Below, piece after piece: positions 42,979-51,529 of a stretch of DNA of 64,000 nt. Made by a program: the position numbers and the translations under genes. Positions within the stretch are counted from its first letter, which is position 1; every line of letters starts with the position of its first letter. Below the pieces are notes generated by a model, which made no database searches, was not told the origin of the DNA, and was given only the letters and a program-made list of their open reading frames with translations. The stretch is from JADLDB01 sp040752975 (GTDB lineage: Bacteria > Myxococcota > Myxococcia > Myxococcales > Myxococcaceae), in contig JBFMHF010000019.1 of NCBI GenBank assembly GCA_040752975.1, positions 1 to 64,000 on the forward strand. The letters run 5' to 3'.

Positions 42979-43761
42979 ATGGCCCGCCCGTCGATCAGCG
43001 TGTTCTTCCCCGCGTGGAACGAAGAGGCCTACGTCGAGCGCACCGTCTCGCGCGCGAAGGTCGTGCTGGAGCGGCTGGCCGATGACTGGGAGATCATCGT
43101 CGTCAACGACGCCTCGACCGATCGCACCCGGGAGATCGCCGAGGAGCTCTCGCGGGCCGATCCGCGGATCCGCTGCGTCTCGCACGAGGTGAACCTGAAG
43201 CTGGGGGGCGCGATGCGCACCGGCTTCATGTCGAGCACCAAGGATCTGGTCGTCTACTCGGACATGGATCTCCCGTTCGATCTCGACGAGCTCGAGCGCG
43301 CGCTGCACCTGCTGGACTACCTCGAGGCCGACATGATCTGCGCCTTCCGCTTCGATCGGACCAGCGAGGGGCCGAAACGGATCCTCTACAGCTTCGTCTA
43401 CAACTCGCTGATCCGGACGCTCTTCGGCGTCAACGTGAAGGACGTGAACTTCTCGTTCAAGGTGGTGCACCGGCGCGTGCTGGAGGCCATCGAGCTCAAG
43501 AGCCAGGGCTCCTTCATCGACGCCGAACTGGTGGTGAAGGCCTGCAAGAAGGGCTTCCGGGTCTTTCAGATGGGGGTGGACTACTTCCCCCGCACGCGCG
43601 GTGAGTCGACGCTCGCCAGCCCAGGGGTGATCGCCAACATCGTCCGCGAGCTGGTCTCCCTCTACGGCGAGACGAAGGCCCCAGGCGATCCGGTGCGCCC
43701 CGTCCGTCTCCCGCCGTCCGTCACCGCCCTGCCCGGCCGCCGCGCCGCGGGCGTCCCCTGA
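42979..43761 (+). CDS. family 2 glycosyltransferase
   Basis: A 260-residue GT2 enzyme: ISVFFPAWNEEAYVERTV, nucleotide-binding VVNDASTDRT, the DxD-type VYSDMDLPFD and the catalytic-loop region FSFKVVHRRV. It has no transmembrane helices at the C-terminus, unlike dolichol-phosphate mannose synthases with membrane tails. It transfers a sugar from a nucleotide donor; the acceptor is unknown. It is followed at 1 bp by the ChbG/HpnK-type deacetylase gene, so the pair probably acts on one glycolipid or glycan. Confidence 0.88.
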   Translation: MARPSISVFFPAWNEEAYVERTVSRAKVVLERLADDWEIIVVNDASTDRTREIAEELSRADPRIRCVSHEVNLKLGGAMRTGFMSSTKDLVVYSDMDLPFDLDELERALHLLDYLEADMICAFRFDRTSEGPKRILYSFVYNSLIRTLFGVNVKDVNFSFKVVHRRVLEAIELKSQGSFIDAELVVKACKKGFRVFQMGVDYFPRTRGESTLASPGVIANIVRELVSLYGETKAPGDPVRPVRLPPSVTALPGRRAAGVP

Positions 43762-43762
43762 G

Positions 43763-44584
43763 ATGATCCGCCTCGTCATCAACGCCGACGATCTGGGCCT
43801 CCACCCGCGCCTCGACGAAGGCATCTTCCGCGCGCGGATCGAAGGCGTCGTCACCTCCGCCTCGCTGCTCGCCACCGGGCCGACCGCCCCCGAGGCCGTG
43901 CGCCGCGCCCGCCGGGAGAAGCTCGCGCTGGGTCTCCACCTCTGCCTCACCACACACCTGAACCCCGCCGCGCCGGCGCGGGACGTGCGCTGGCTGGCCC
44001 CGGGAGGGCGCTTCCGGAAGAACTGGGCGGAGCTGTCGGCGGCCTGGCTGGCGCGGCTGGTGCCCGCCGAGGAGATCGTGCTGGAGCTGCGCGCGCAGGT
44101 GCGCAGGGCCCGCGAGCTGGGCGCGGAGATCGATCACCTCGACACGCACCAGCACCTGCACCTGCTCCCGGGCCTCACGTCGATCGTCGAGGTGCTGGCC
44201 GCCGAGTTGGGCGTGCCGATGCGCTGGCCGGTCTCGCGGCCGAGCCCCCGCTGGCTCGTCTACCCGCGCGCGGGGCTCAAGGCGGCGGTGCTGACGGGGC
44301 TGGCGGGCTTCAAGCAGGCGCGTGGCGTGAAGCGGGTGCGCGCGCACGGTGTCTTCGAGTCGGGGCGGCTCAACGAGAAGCGCCTCCTGCGCCTCATCGA
44401 CGCCCTGGGGCCCGGCGATCACGAGATCGTCACCCACCCGGGCATGGACCCGGGCGTGGTGCCGCAGGAGCCCGGCTGGCGCTACGGCTGGGAGCAGGAG
44501 CTGACCGCCGTGACCAGCGGGCGCGTGCGCCAGGCCCTCAAGGATCGCGACATCCGCCTCTGCGCGTACGGCGACCTGTGCTGA
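43763..44584 (+). CDS. ChbG/HpnK-family carbohydrate deacetylase
   Basis: A 273-residue deacetylase of the YdjC superfamily. Metal ligands are visible in VINADDLGLHP (Asp) and in LDTHQHLHLLP (His pair), with a catalytic ELAHP-type segment VTHPGMDPG. Members deacetylate chitobiose or N-acetyl-glucosaminyl hopanoids (HpnK). The immediately upstream glycosyltransferase favours a glycolipid route, but no hopanoid genes are in the window, so the substrate is open. Confidence 0.85.
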   Translation: MIRLVINADDLGLHPRLDEGIFRARIEGVVTSASLLATGPTAPEAVRRARREKLALGLHLCLTTHLNPAAPARDVRWLAPGGRFRKNWAELSAAWLARLVPAEEIVLELRAQVRRARELGAEIDHLDTHQHLHLLPGLTSIVEVLAAELGVPMRWPVSRPSPRWLVYPRAGLKAAVLTGLAGFKQARGVKRVRAHGVFESGRLNEKRLLRLIDALGPGDHEIVTHPGMDPGVVPQEPGWRYGWEQELTAVTSGRVRQALKDRDIRLCAYGDLC

Positions 44585-44590
44585 CGGTCT

Positions 44591-44613
44591 CCTCTCCCCC
44601 ATCGGGGGAGAGG
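44591..44613. terminator. strong hairpin between convergent genes
   Basis: A perfect 10-bp stem CCTCTCCCCC-ATC-GGGGGAGAGG sits between the deacetylase stop (44584) and the VWA lipoprotein stop (44634). It has no T-run on either strand, so it may be a Rho-assisted or bidirectional transcript-end structure rather than a classical terminator. Confidence 0.5.
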
Positions 44614-44633
44614 TCAGGGAGAGAAGACGTCCC

Positions 44634-47147
44634 TCAGTTGATCGTCGGCTCGCACGTGCACGTCGGCACGTTGCAGGTCAGGCCCGACGCGCAGCCGCCG
44701 CAGTCCGACGGGCAGATGCAGCTGCGCGAGTTGGGATCGCACACCAGCGGCGCGACGCAGGTGGAGCCGCAGGGATCGCCGCCGGGATCCGGCGACGCGT
44801 CGTTCCAGGACTTGTACGACACGGCCACCTGGACCCCCGCCGCCGAGGGGATGCAGTTGCCGAAGAAGACGATGCGCCGCGTGGCTGGATCGATGTCCCA
44901 GCCGTTGGTGCGATCGCGGGGAACGTCGGCCGCGTTGCACGTGCCGCGGGTGGTGGCGACCGCGACCTTGATCGTCGCGGAGATGGGTGGACGCTGCAGC
45001 TGGGTCCCGGTACCGCCGATGACGGCGGAGAGGATCGCGTCGATGGTGTTGGCCTGCTGCGTCCGCTCCGCCGGGGTGGGGTTGGCCGGGTTGAAGACCA
45101 TGATGTTGCCGATGACGCCACCGGTGCTGCGTGCCAGCGTGTGGTATTTGCCGACAGGGTCTTCCGGATCCTCGTTGGCGCAGCTGGTGCCTTCGGGGCA
45201 AAGCACACCATGCGCCACGACGCGTTGGCCCGGAAAGCGGTTGGCGAGGTAGGTGTTCATCGCCGCCGGCGAGATCCCCGACTGCTCGTGCGTGTCGGTG
45301 AGGAAGATCATGTGGACCTGCGCGTCGTTGCGGAACACGCCCGCGGTCTGCGGCCCAGTCCGGTTGACGAAGGCCTGGACAGCCGAGAAGCCCCGCTCGT
45401 CGCCGCTGCCACCCGTTCCGAAGGCCCCGCTTCCCGAGAACCAGCTGGTCATGGTCGCCGCGATCGCCGTCCAATCGCGGATCGAGCCATCGTAGAAGTT
45501 CGGGTACCAGCCCGTCGTTACAGCCGCCGCGCGCCAGTCGAGGCCGGCGTTCCCCAGCTTCTGGCCGAAGAGGCTGCCCGCGTTGGCGACCGCGGTCTGC
45601 GAGGAGGCCATCGAGCAACTGTCGTCCACCACCCAGAGGAAGTCGACCTTCTGGTTGACGGTCGCGGCGAAGACCTCGCACTGCGTGTTGGCGTAGTCAC
45701 CCACCTGCGCGAGCGCCGTGCCACCCGCCGCGTCGTCCACCTGGAAGAGCGCCTGGCCGGTGTAGAGGTTGGCCGGGACGATGGCGATCACCACCACCGC
45801 GCGCATGTTGGTGCGGTACACGTACTCGGCCACCACCTTGAAGGGGCCGGTGGCGCCGGCGGTGCCCTGCAAGAGGCCCATCGCGTTCATCCCCAGGTAG
45901 TTCTGGGCGATGGTGTTGATGCGGGCCTTCACGTCCTGGTTGCCGCTCACGTCGTACACGGCGCGAACGCTGCCGCTGAAGCCGTCCCAGGTGGTGAAGG
46001 TCTGCGTCAGCGGAGCCGAGGTGTTGCCGATGCGCGAACGACCGTTGTTCTCTTCGGCGGTGGCGTCGTTGCCCTGAGGCGTCTTGGAGATGGCGATGCC
46101 TCCCACCTTGCTCGTGGGATCGAAGAAGGCGAAGCCGCGCTCCCCCGTCGAGTCCGTCAGCCGGGAGATCTCACTGAAGGACGGCACCAGCGCGATCTGC
46201 ACGTCAGGCGCCCCGGAGATGTGGAAGTTGATCGGCCGCAGGTTCACCGTGGCGCAGGCCTGCTGGGCCACGCCGCTGCCGTCCCCCATGTTGTTGGGAT
46301 CGAGCTCCCCCATGTCCGCCTTGCCGTTCTTGTTGGTGTCCTCCGCGCCGTCCTGAATGCCGTCGCCGTCCGAGTCGGCGTTGCAGGCGTTGGTGCGAAC
46401 CGGGGGATCCGAGTCGAAGGTGCCCGCGGTGTACGTACACACCATCGGATCCGCGCCGGTGGGCTGCAGGCCGCCTTCGACGCCATCGGGGAGGCCGTCG
46501 CCGTCGGTGTCTCGAAGCGTGGGGTTGGTGGCGCACCCGGCGGCCATGTCCACTTCCTCCTTGTCGGAGAAGCCGTCGCAGTCCGTATCCATCCTCGCCG
46601 GGTGGGTCTCGTTCGCGTCCACCCGCCCATTCTTGTCCGCGTCCTCCTGCCCGTCGGACAAGCCGTCACCGTCGGTGTCGGGGACGGTGGGGATCGTCTT
46701 GGTGTTGGGCTGCGCGTCGCCCACGAAGCCGGTGCACGCCGCGGAAGGCGACATGGTCTTGCCGAGCTCCACGCCGTCCACCACGCCGTCGCCGTCGGTG
46801 TCCGAGTTGCAGGGATCCGTCTTGGCGTTGTTCGCGTACGGGGTGTTGTACTCCTCGAGATCCGACAGGCCGTCGCAGTCGGTGTCGCGGGTGGCGTTGT
46901 CGAAGGCCATCGGATCGCAGCCGGTGACGATCGTTCCCCCGCCGCCTCCTCCCCCGGCGCCGGCGCCGCCGCCGCCTCCTCCTCCGTTGCCGCCGCCGCC
47001 CCCCGTGTTGGCCGCGCGACACTCACCCATCGAGCAGATCTGTCCGGGATCGCATTCGGCCACCGTGGTGCACTTCTTCGCCGGAGCCCCGCAGCCGCAC
47101 GAGGCCAACCAGGCGCTCCCGAGCGCCAGCACAAAGAGTCGTTTCAT
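44634..47147 (-). CDS. surface lipoprotein with thrombospondin-3 repeats and VWA-like domain
   Basis: An 837-residue protein. The lipoprotein signal is KRLFVLALGSAWLASC. A Cys-rich segment and a poly-Gly linker follow, then six calcium-binding TSP3-type units such as DTDCDGLSDLEE, DTDGDGVVDGVE and DSDGDGIQDGAE. A VWA-like region carries a MIDAS motif DDSCS in WVVDDSCSMASSQ and TDTHEQ. A C-terminal cluster of about 12 cysteines (CGSTCVAPLVCD, CICPSDCGGC) closes it. It is likely cell-surface, possibly adhesive or matrix binding. It is monocistronic and convergent with the deacetylase gene. Confidence 0.85.
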   Translation of the reverse strand: MKRLFVLALGSAWLASCGCGAPAKKCTTVAECDPGQICSMGECRAANTGGGGGNGGGGGGGAGAGGGGGGGTIVTGCDPMAFDNATRDTDCDGLSDLEEYNTPYANNAKTDPCNSDTDGDGVVDGVELGKTMSPSAACTGFVGDAQPNTKTIPTVPDTDGDGLSDGQEDADKNGRVDANETHPARMDTDCDGFSDKEEVDMAAGCATNPTLRDTDGDGLPDGVEGGLQPTGADPMVCTYTAGTFDSDPPVRTNACNADSDGDGIQDGAEDTNKNGKADMGELDPNNMGDGSGVAQQACATVNLRPINFHISGAPDVQIALVPSFSEISRLTDSTGERGFAFFDPTSKVGGIAISKTPQGNDATAEENNGRSRIGNTSAPLTQTFTTWDGFSGSVRAVYDVSGNQDVKARINTIAQNYLGMNAMGLLQGTAGATGPFKVVAEYVYRTNMRAVVVIAIVPANLYTGQALFQVDDAAGGTALAQVGDYANTQCEVFAATVNQKVDFLWVVDDSCSMASSQTAVANAGSLFGQKLGNAGLDWRAAAVTTGWYPNFYDGSIRDWTAIAATMTSWFSGSGAFGTGGSGDERGFSAVQAFVNRTGPQTAGVFRNDAQVHMIFLTDTHEQSGISPAAMNTYLANRFPGQRVVAHGVLCPEGTSCANEDPEDPVGKYHTLARSTGGVIGNIMVFNPANPTPAERTQQANTIDAILSAVIGGTGTQLQRPPISATIKVAVATTRGTCNAADVPRDRTNGWDIDPATRRIVFFGNCIPSAAGVQVAVSYKSWNDASPDPGGDPCGSTCVAPLVCDPNSRSCICPSDCGGCASGLTCNVPTCTCEPTIN

Positions 47148-47217
47148 GTCGAGGTGTTCTCCCGGACTTTCGATTCCAAGGCCCTTACCCAGCGGCCCCC
47201 CTTGAGCGGCCCGCATC

Positions 47218-47877
47218 CTACACAGAGCGTGCGTCGAAAAGCACATGCGGGGTGCTGAAGCCGCGACTGAGGCGGAGGACCTCGCCCACCCGGAAGCCGG
47301 CCACCTGCAGGGCCTCCAGCGTCACCGCACGGGGCTGAAAGCCCAGGCCCCCGCTGGCCCGTGTGCGCCCAAGTCCCACCATCAGCCTTTCCTGCCAGAG
47401 GGCCTTCTTCGCCCGCCAGGAGCCGTCGTCTTCGGCTTCCTTGAGGAGCAGCCGACCCCCGGGCCGGAGCAGACGACGGCAGGTGCCGAGGAAGCCTGGC
47501 CAGCCGGCCGGCGGGAGGAGGTACAGCACGTCGGCGACGGTGACGCAGTCGAAGCTGGACGCCTCGCGCTCGGCGAGCGCATCGACGGTGACGGCCTCGA
47601 AGCGGGTGTTGGGGAGGCGGCCGACGGATGCGCGCGCCCAGTCGATCTTCCGCGGATCGGGATCGATGCCCACCACCTGGCGATCCGGGAAGCCGACGGC
47701 GAGGAGGGCGCACAGGACGCCGTGCCCGCAGCCCACGTCGACGATGCGGCCGCCCTCCGCGCGGCGGGCCAACTCGACCAGCGGCGCCGAGAAGAGTCGG
47801 GCGCGCACGAAGAGCCGCTCGCGCAGCGGCAGGCGGTCGAAGACGCGCAGCGCGGGATGAGAGACGGACGCCGGCAC
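47218..47877 (-). CDS. class I SAM-dependent methyltransferase
   Basis: A 219-residue methyltransferase with the SAM motif IVDVGCGHGVLCALLA, the acidic loop VVGIDPDPRKI and LRPGGRLLLKE. I chose the GTG at 47877 (MPASVSHPALRVFDRLPL) because it begins 1 bp after the fadJ stop; there is no ATG near the N-terminus. The position implies cotranscription with fadI-fadJ, but no substrate can be inferred. A lipid or quinone-like target is possible given the neighbours. Confidence 0.8.
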   Translation of the reverse strand: MPASVSHPALRVFDRLPLRERLFVRARLFSAPLVELARRAEGGRIVDVGCGHGVLCALLAVGFPDRQVVGIDPDPRKIDWARASVGRLPNTRFEAVTVDALAEREASSFDCVTVADVLYLLPPAGWPGFLGTCRRLLRPGGRLLLKEAEDDGSWRAKKALWQERLMVGLGRTRASGGLGFQPRAVTLEALQVAGFRVGEVLRLSRGFSTPHVLFDARSV

Positions 47878-47878
47878 T

Positions 47879-50083
47879 TCAGTAGAAGCGGCGCCCGGCT
47901 TTGACGTACTCGGTGAGGAGCGGCGCGGGCGTGAAGCGCTTGCCGAAGCGCTCCTGGTAGTGCTCCGTGCGCTCGAGGATCTTCCCCAGCCCCTGGGCAT
48001 CGACGTAGCGGAAGGGCCCGCCGAGGAAGGGAGGGAAGCCGAGGCCGAAGATGGCGCCGATGTCGCCGTCGCGCGGGCTGCGCAGGATGCCTTCACCCAG
48101 GCAGCGCACCGCCTCGTTGACGAACTGGAGCACGCAGCGCTCGGCCATCTCGTAGCGATCGAAGCGCTTGCGGTCCTTCCCGTGCGGGAGGAGCGCGTAG
48201 ACGGTCTGGTCGACCTCCTTCTTCTTCGCGTCGTCGTACGTGTAGAAGCCCTTCTTCGCCTTGCGGCCCAGCCGCCCGTCCTTCACCAGGGCGTCGGTGG
48301 TGTCGGGCGCCAGCATGCGATCGCCGAAGGCGTCGTGCATGATCTTCCCCACCTTCGCGGCGACGTCGATGCCCACCTCGTCGAGCAGGGTGATGGGGCC
48401 GACGGGGAAGCCGAAGTCCACCAGCGCGCGATCGACCTCGGCGATGTCGGCGCCTTCGGCCAGCAGGTACGCCGCCTCGTTCATGTACGGCGCGAGGATG
48501 CGGGACGTGTAGAAGCCCACGCCGTCGTTGACGACGATCACCGTCTTGCCCTGCTTCTTCCCGACCTCCACGCAGGTGGCCGTCACCCAGTCGGCGGTGC
48601 CCTTGTGGGTGATGATCTCGAGCAGCGGCATCTTGTTGACGGGACTGAAGTAGTGCATCCCGATGACGGTCTCGGGGTGCTTCGAGGCCTCGGCGATCTT
48701 CGTGATCGGCAGCGACGACGTGTTGGACGCGAAGATGGTCTCGGGCCCGCAGACGGCCTCGATGTCCTTCACCATCTGGTGCTTGAGCTTCAGGTCCTCG
48801 AACACGGCCTCGATGACGACGTCGCAGCGCTTGAAGCCGGAGTAGTCGGTGGTGGCGGTGACGAGGGCCATCTTCTTCTCGGCGTCGCGCCAGGTCATCG
48901 AGCGCTTCTTCACCCGCTCGTCGTACAACCCGCGCACGTGCGCCAGCGCCCGCTGCACGCCCTCGTCGTCCTTGTCCTTGATGCGGACCGCCACGTCCTC
49001 GATGGCCGACGCCACGTAGGCGATGCCCGCCCCCATCAGCCCGCCGCCCAGCACGCCCAGCTTCTGCACCGGCCTCGGCTTCACCGACGGATCCTTCGTG
49101 CCGTTGTCCTTCTTGAGCGCGGTGGTGGCGAAGAAGATCTCCACCAGGCGCTTCGACACGTCGCTCATCACCAGTTCGCCGAAGGCCTGCGCTTCCGCCT
49201 CGAGGCCCGCCTTCATCCCCTTCTCGAGGCCCACCTTCACCACCTCGAGCGCCTTCTCCGGCGCGGGGTACTTGCCGCGGGTCTTCTTGAGGAGCTGCTT
49301 GCGCGCCTGATCGAAGAGGAGCTTGCGGCCGACGGGGTTCTCTTCGAGCGCGAGCTCGGCCCAGGCCTCGCGATCGGTGAGGCCCTTGAGCATCTCGGAG
49401 AAGGACTTCTTGCCGACGACGGCGGTGGCCAGCCCGCGCGTGCGCTCAGGCTTGAGCAGCCCGTTGGCCAGCTCGAGCGCCCGCTGCTTGCTGATCTCCA
49501 GGAGGATCGGCGTCGGCACCACCTCGTCCACCACCCCCAGCTTGAGCGCCTTCTTCGGTTTCAGGTTGCGGCCGGTGAGGATCAGATCGAGTGCGGCCTG
49601 CGCGCCGATCAGCCGGGGCAGCCGCTGCGTGCCCCCCGCGCCGGGAATGAGGCCCAGCTGCACCTCGGGCAGGCCCAGCGACGTCTTCGAGCTGTCGGTG
49701 GCGATGCGGTAGTCGCAGGCGAGCGCCCACTCGAGTCCGCCGCCCAGACACGCCCCGTGGATCGCCGCCACGACTGGCTTCTCGAAGGCGTCGAGCCGGT
49801 CGAAGCTGGTCTGCCCCTGGCGGGAGAGGCCGGTCGCCTCGGCCTGGGACTTCACGGCCTGGAGCATGTCGATCTTCGCGCCGGCGATGAAGCTGTCCTT
49901 CTTGCCGGAGATGATCACGATCGCCTTCGCGGCCTGATCGCTCGCGGCCTTCGTCATCAGGGCCTCGAACTCGGCGGAGATCGCGGGGGCCAGCGTGTTG
50001 ACCGGCTCGCCTTCCATGTCGAAGGTGATGACGGCGACGCCGGAGTCGACGGCGTAGGAGAAGTTCTTTCCAGGGGTGCTCAT
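47879..50083 (-). CDS. fadJ: fatty acid oxidation complex alpha subunit (enoyl-CoA hydratase/3-hydroxyacyl-CoA dehydrogenase)
   Basis: A 734-residue bifunctional beta-oxidation enzyme. The N-terminal crotonase domain has GACLGGGLEWALACDYRIA and LGLIPGAGGTQRLPRLIG. The dehydrogenase has the NAD motif LGVLGGGLMGAGIA near residue 345 and the catalytic HYFSPVNKMPL. Two C-terminal 3HCDH helices complete the FadB/FadJ layout. The ATG at 50083 is 1 bp after the fadI stop. With FadI it performs steps 2-4 of fatty acid beta-oxidation. FadJ is preferred over FadB because the partner thiolase is FadI-like and lies upstream. Confidence 0.93.
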   Translation of the reverse strand: MSTPGKNFSYAVDSGVAVITFDMEGEPVNTLAPAISAEFEALMTKAASDQAAKAIVIISGKKDSFIAGAKIDMLQAVKSQAEATGLSRQGQTSFDRLDAFEKPVVAAIHGACLGGGLEWALACDYRIATDSSKTSLGLPEVQLGLIPGAGGTQRLPRLIGAQAALDLILTGRNLKPKKALKLGVVDEVVPTPILLEISKQRALELANGLLKPERTRGLATAVVGKKSFSEMLKGLTDREAWAELALEENPVGRKLLFDQARKQLLKKTRGKYPAPEKALEVVKVGLEKGMKAGLEAEAQAFGELVMSDVSKRLVEIFFATTALKKDNGTKDPSVKPRPVQKLGVLGGGLMGAGIAYVASAIEDVAVRIKDKDDEGVQRALAHVRGLYDERVKKRSMTWRDAEKKMALVTATTDYSGFKRCDVVIEAVFEDLKLKHQMVKDIEAVCGPETIFASNTSSLPITKIAEASKHPETVIGMHYFSPVNKMPLLEIITHKGTADWVTATCVEVGKKQGKTVIVVNDGVGFYTSRILAPYMNEAAYLLAEGADIAEVDRALVDFGFPVGPITLLDEVGIDVAAKVGKIMHDAFGDRMLAPDTTDALVKDGRLGRKAKKGFYTYDDAKKKEVDQTVYALLPHGKDRKRFDRYEMAERCVLQFVNEAVRCLGEGILRSPRDGDIGAIFGLGFPPFLGGPFRYVDAQGLGKILERTEHYQERFGKRFTPAPLLTEYVKAGRRFY

Positions 50084-50084
50084 G

Positions 50085-51389
50085 TCAGCGCTCCAGGACG
50101 ACGGCCGCGCCATTTCCACCCTGGGCGCAGACGGTGACGAGGGCCGTGCCGAGGTTGCGCCGCTTCAGCGCCCGCAGCACCTGGTGGATGATCCGCGCGC
50201 CGGTGGCGGCGAAGGGGTGTCCCAGCGCGATGGAGCCGCCGTGCACGTTGAGCCGGCTGCGGTCGACTTCCCCGACGGGGCCCGGCCGCCCCAGCTTCTC
50301 CGCGAAGGACCTGGACGCCAGCGCCTGGAGATTGGAGGCCACCTGCGCGGCGAAGGCCTCGTGCATGTCGACCAGATCGATGTCCTTGAGGGACATGCCG
50401 GCGCGATCGAGGGCGATGGGCGCGGCGTAGGCCGGCCCCTGCAGCAATTGATCGCCGGGATCGGTGGCCGCGAAAGCGTGGCTCCTCAAGAAGCCCAGCG
50501 GTTGGTAGCCGAGCGCCTTCGCCTTCTCCTCGCTCATCAGCAGAAGCGCGGCCGCGCCGTCGGTCAGCGGCGAGGCGTTGCCGGCGGTGACGGTGCCGTA
50601 GCGGCGATCGAAGACGGGCTTGAGCGCAGCGAGGGCCTCGAGGGACGTGTCGTCGCGGACGATGTTGTCGGTGGTCGCCGTCTCCTTGTACCGGGGCGGC
50701 ACGGGCACGTGCATCACCTCGTCGGCGAAGGCGCCCTGCTTCCACGCGCGCGCCGCGTTCTGGTGCGAGGCCAGGGCGATCTCGTCCTGCTCGCGGCGGG
50801 TAATGCCGTTCTCCTTGGCCATCTTCTCGGCGGAGTCGCCCATCGACATGCCGGTGGTGTACTCGGCGATGGCCGGCGGCACCGGGAGCAGGTCCTTCGC
50901 CTTGATCTTCTGGAAGGGCTTGAGCTTCGCCGGGAGGTTCTTCGCTTTCGACGCGCTCACCAGCGCCTGCGCGAGCGGCCGGCTGGTGAAGAGCGGCGGG
51001 TCGGACATGGACTCGGTGCCGCCAGTGATGGCGACGTCCGCGTTGCCGAGCGCGATCTCGTTGGCCGCGGCCACCATCGACTGGATGCTGGTTGCGCACG
51101 CGCGCATCACGGTGTGCGCTTCCACCCGGCGCGGCAGCCCGGTGAGGAGGACGATCTCCCGCGCCACGGACGGCGCCGTCAGCGTCGGCACCACCTGGCC
51201 GAAGACGAGGAGATCGAGCTCCTTCGCGTCGAGCTCGGTGCGCTGCACCAGCTCCTGCACGACGATGCGGCCCAGATCGAGCGCGCTCAAGTCGTTGAAC
51301 ACCGTGTTCGCCTTCACGAACGGCGTCCGCAGGCCTCCGACGATCGCCACTCGCCGATGCCCATTCGCCGGAACCTTCGCCTTCGCCAT
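50085..51389 (-). CDS. fadI: acetyl-CoA C-acyltransferase (beta-ketothiolase)
   Basis: A 434-residue thiolase: nucleophilic Cys in VMRACATSIQSM, His in GHPFAATGARI, and the second Cys in VCAQGGNGAA. The length and the VGGLRTPFVKANTVF opening match FadI rather than the shorter FadA. The ATG at 51389 is preceded by GAGGAGG. It cleaves 3-ketoacyl-CoA to acetyl-CoA and a shortened acyl-CoA. It is the first gene of the fadI-fadJ-methyltransferase operon, with a palindrome region at 51436-51462 upstream. Confidence 0.93.
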   Translation of the reverse strand: MAKAKVPANGHRRVAIVGGLRTPFVKANTVFNDLSALDLGRIVVQELVQRTELDAKELDLLVFGQVVPTLTAPSVAREIVLLTGLPRRVEAHTVMRACATSIQSMVAAANEIALGNADVAITGGTESMSDPPLFTSRPLAQALVSASKAKNLPAKLKPFQKIKAKDLLPVPPAIAEYTTGMSMGDSAEKMAKENGITRREQDEIALASHQNAARAWKQGAFADEVMHVPVPPRYKETATTDNIVRDDTSLEALAALKPVFDRRYGTVTAGNASPLTDGAAALLLMSEEKAKALGYQPLGFLRSHAFAATDPGDQLLQGPAYAAPIALDRAGMSLKDIDLVDMHEAFAAQVASNLQALASRSFAEKLGRPGPVGEVDRSRLNVHGGSIALGHPFAATGARIIHQVLRALKRRNLGTALVTVCAQGGNGAAVVLER

Positions 51390-51435
51390 GACAGCCTCCT
51401 CGCGCAGCAAGACGATGGCGGCTTCCTAAGGAGGA

Positions 51436-51462
51436 TTGATTTCGGGGTCAAACCAAATTGAC
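51436..51462. promoter_or_regulatory. overlapping inverted repeats upstream of fadI
   Basis: TTGA-N8-TCAA (51436-51451) overlaps GTCAA-N6-TTGAC (51447-51462), about 47 bp before the fadI start. The first core has the same spacing as the repeat upstream of the BKACE gene at 37362-37377. It is a plausible operator for a repressor responding to acyl-CoA, but the regulator is not in the window. Confidence 0.4.
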
Positions 51463-51529
51463 GCGGCGCGGCGAGCCCGTCGGAGGTAGCTTCCGCGACT
51501 ACATGGACGGGCCAGAGCGCGCCGGGAAG

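Noticed and set aside
44591..44613. Reading the perfect hairpin as a palindromic mobile repeat (REP-like)
   Set aside because: Only one copy was noticed in the window, and its position between two convergent stop codons fits transcript termination better.
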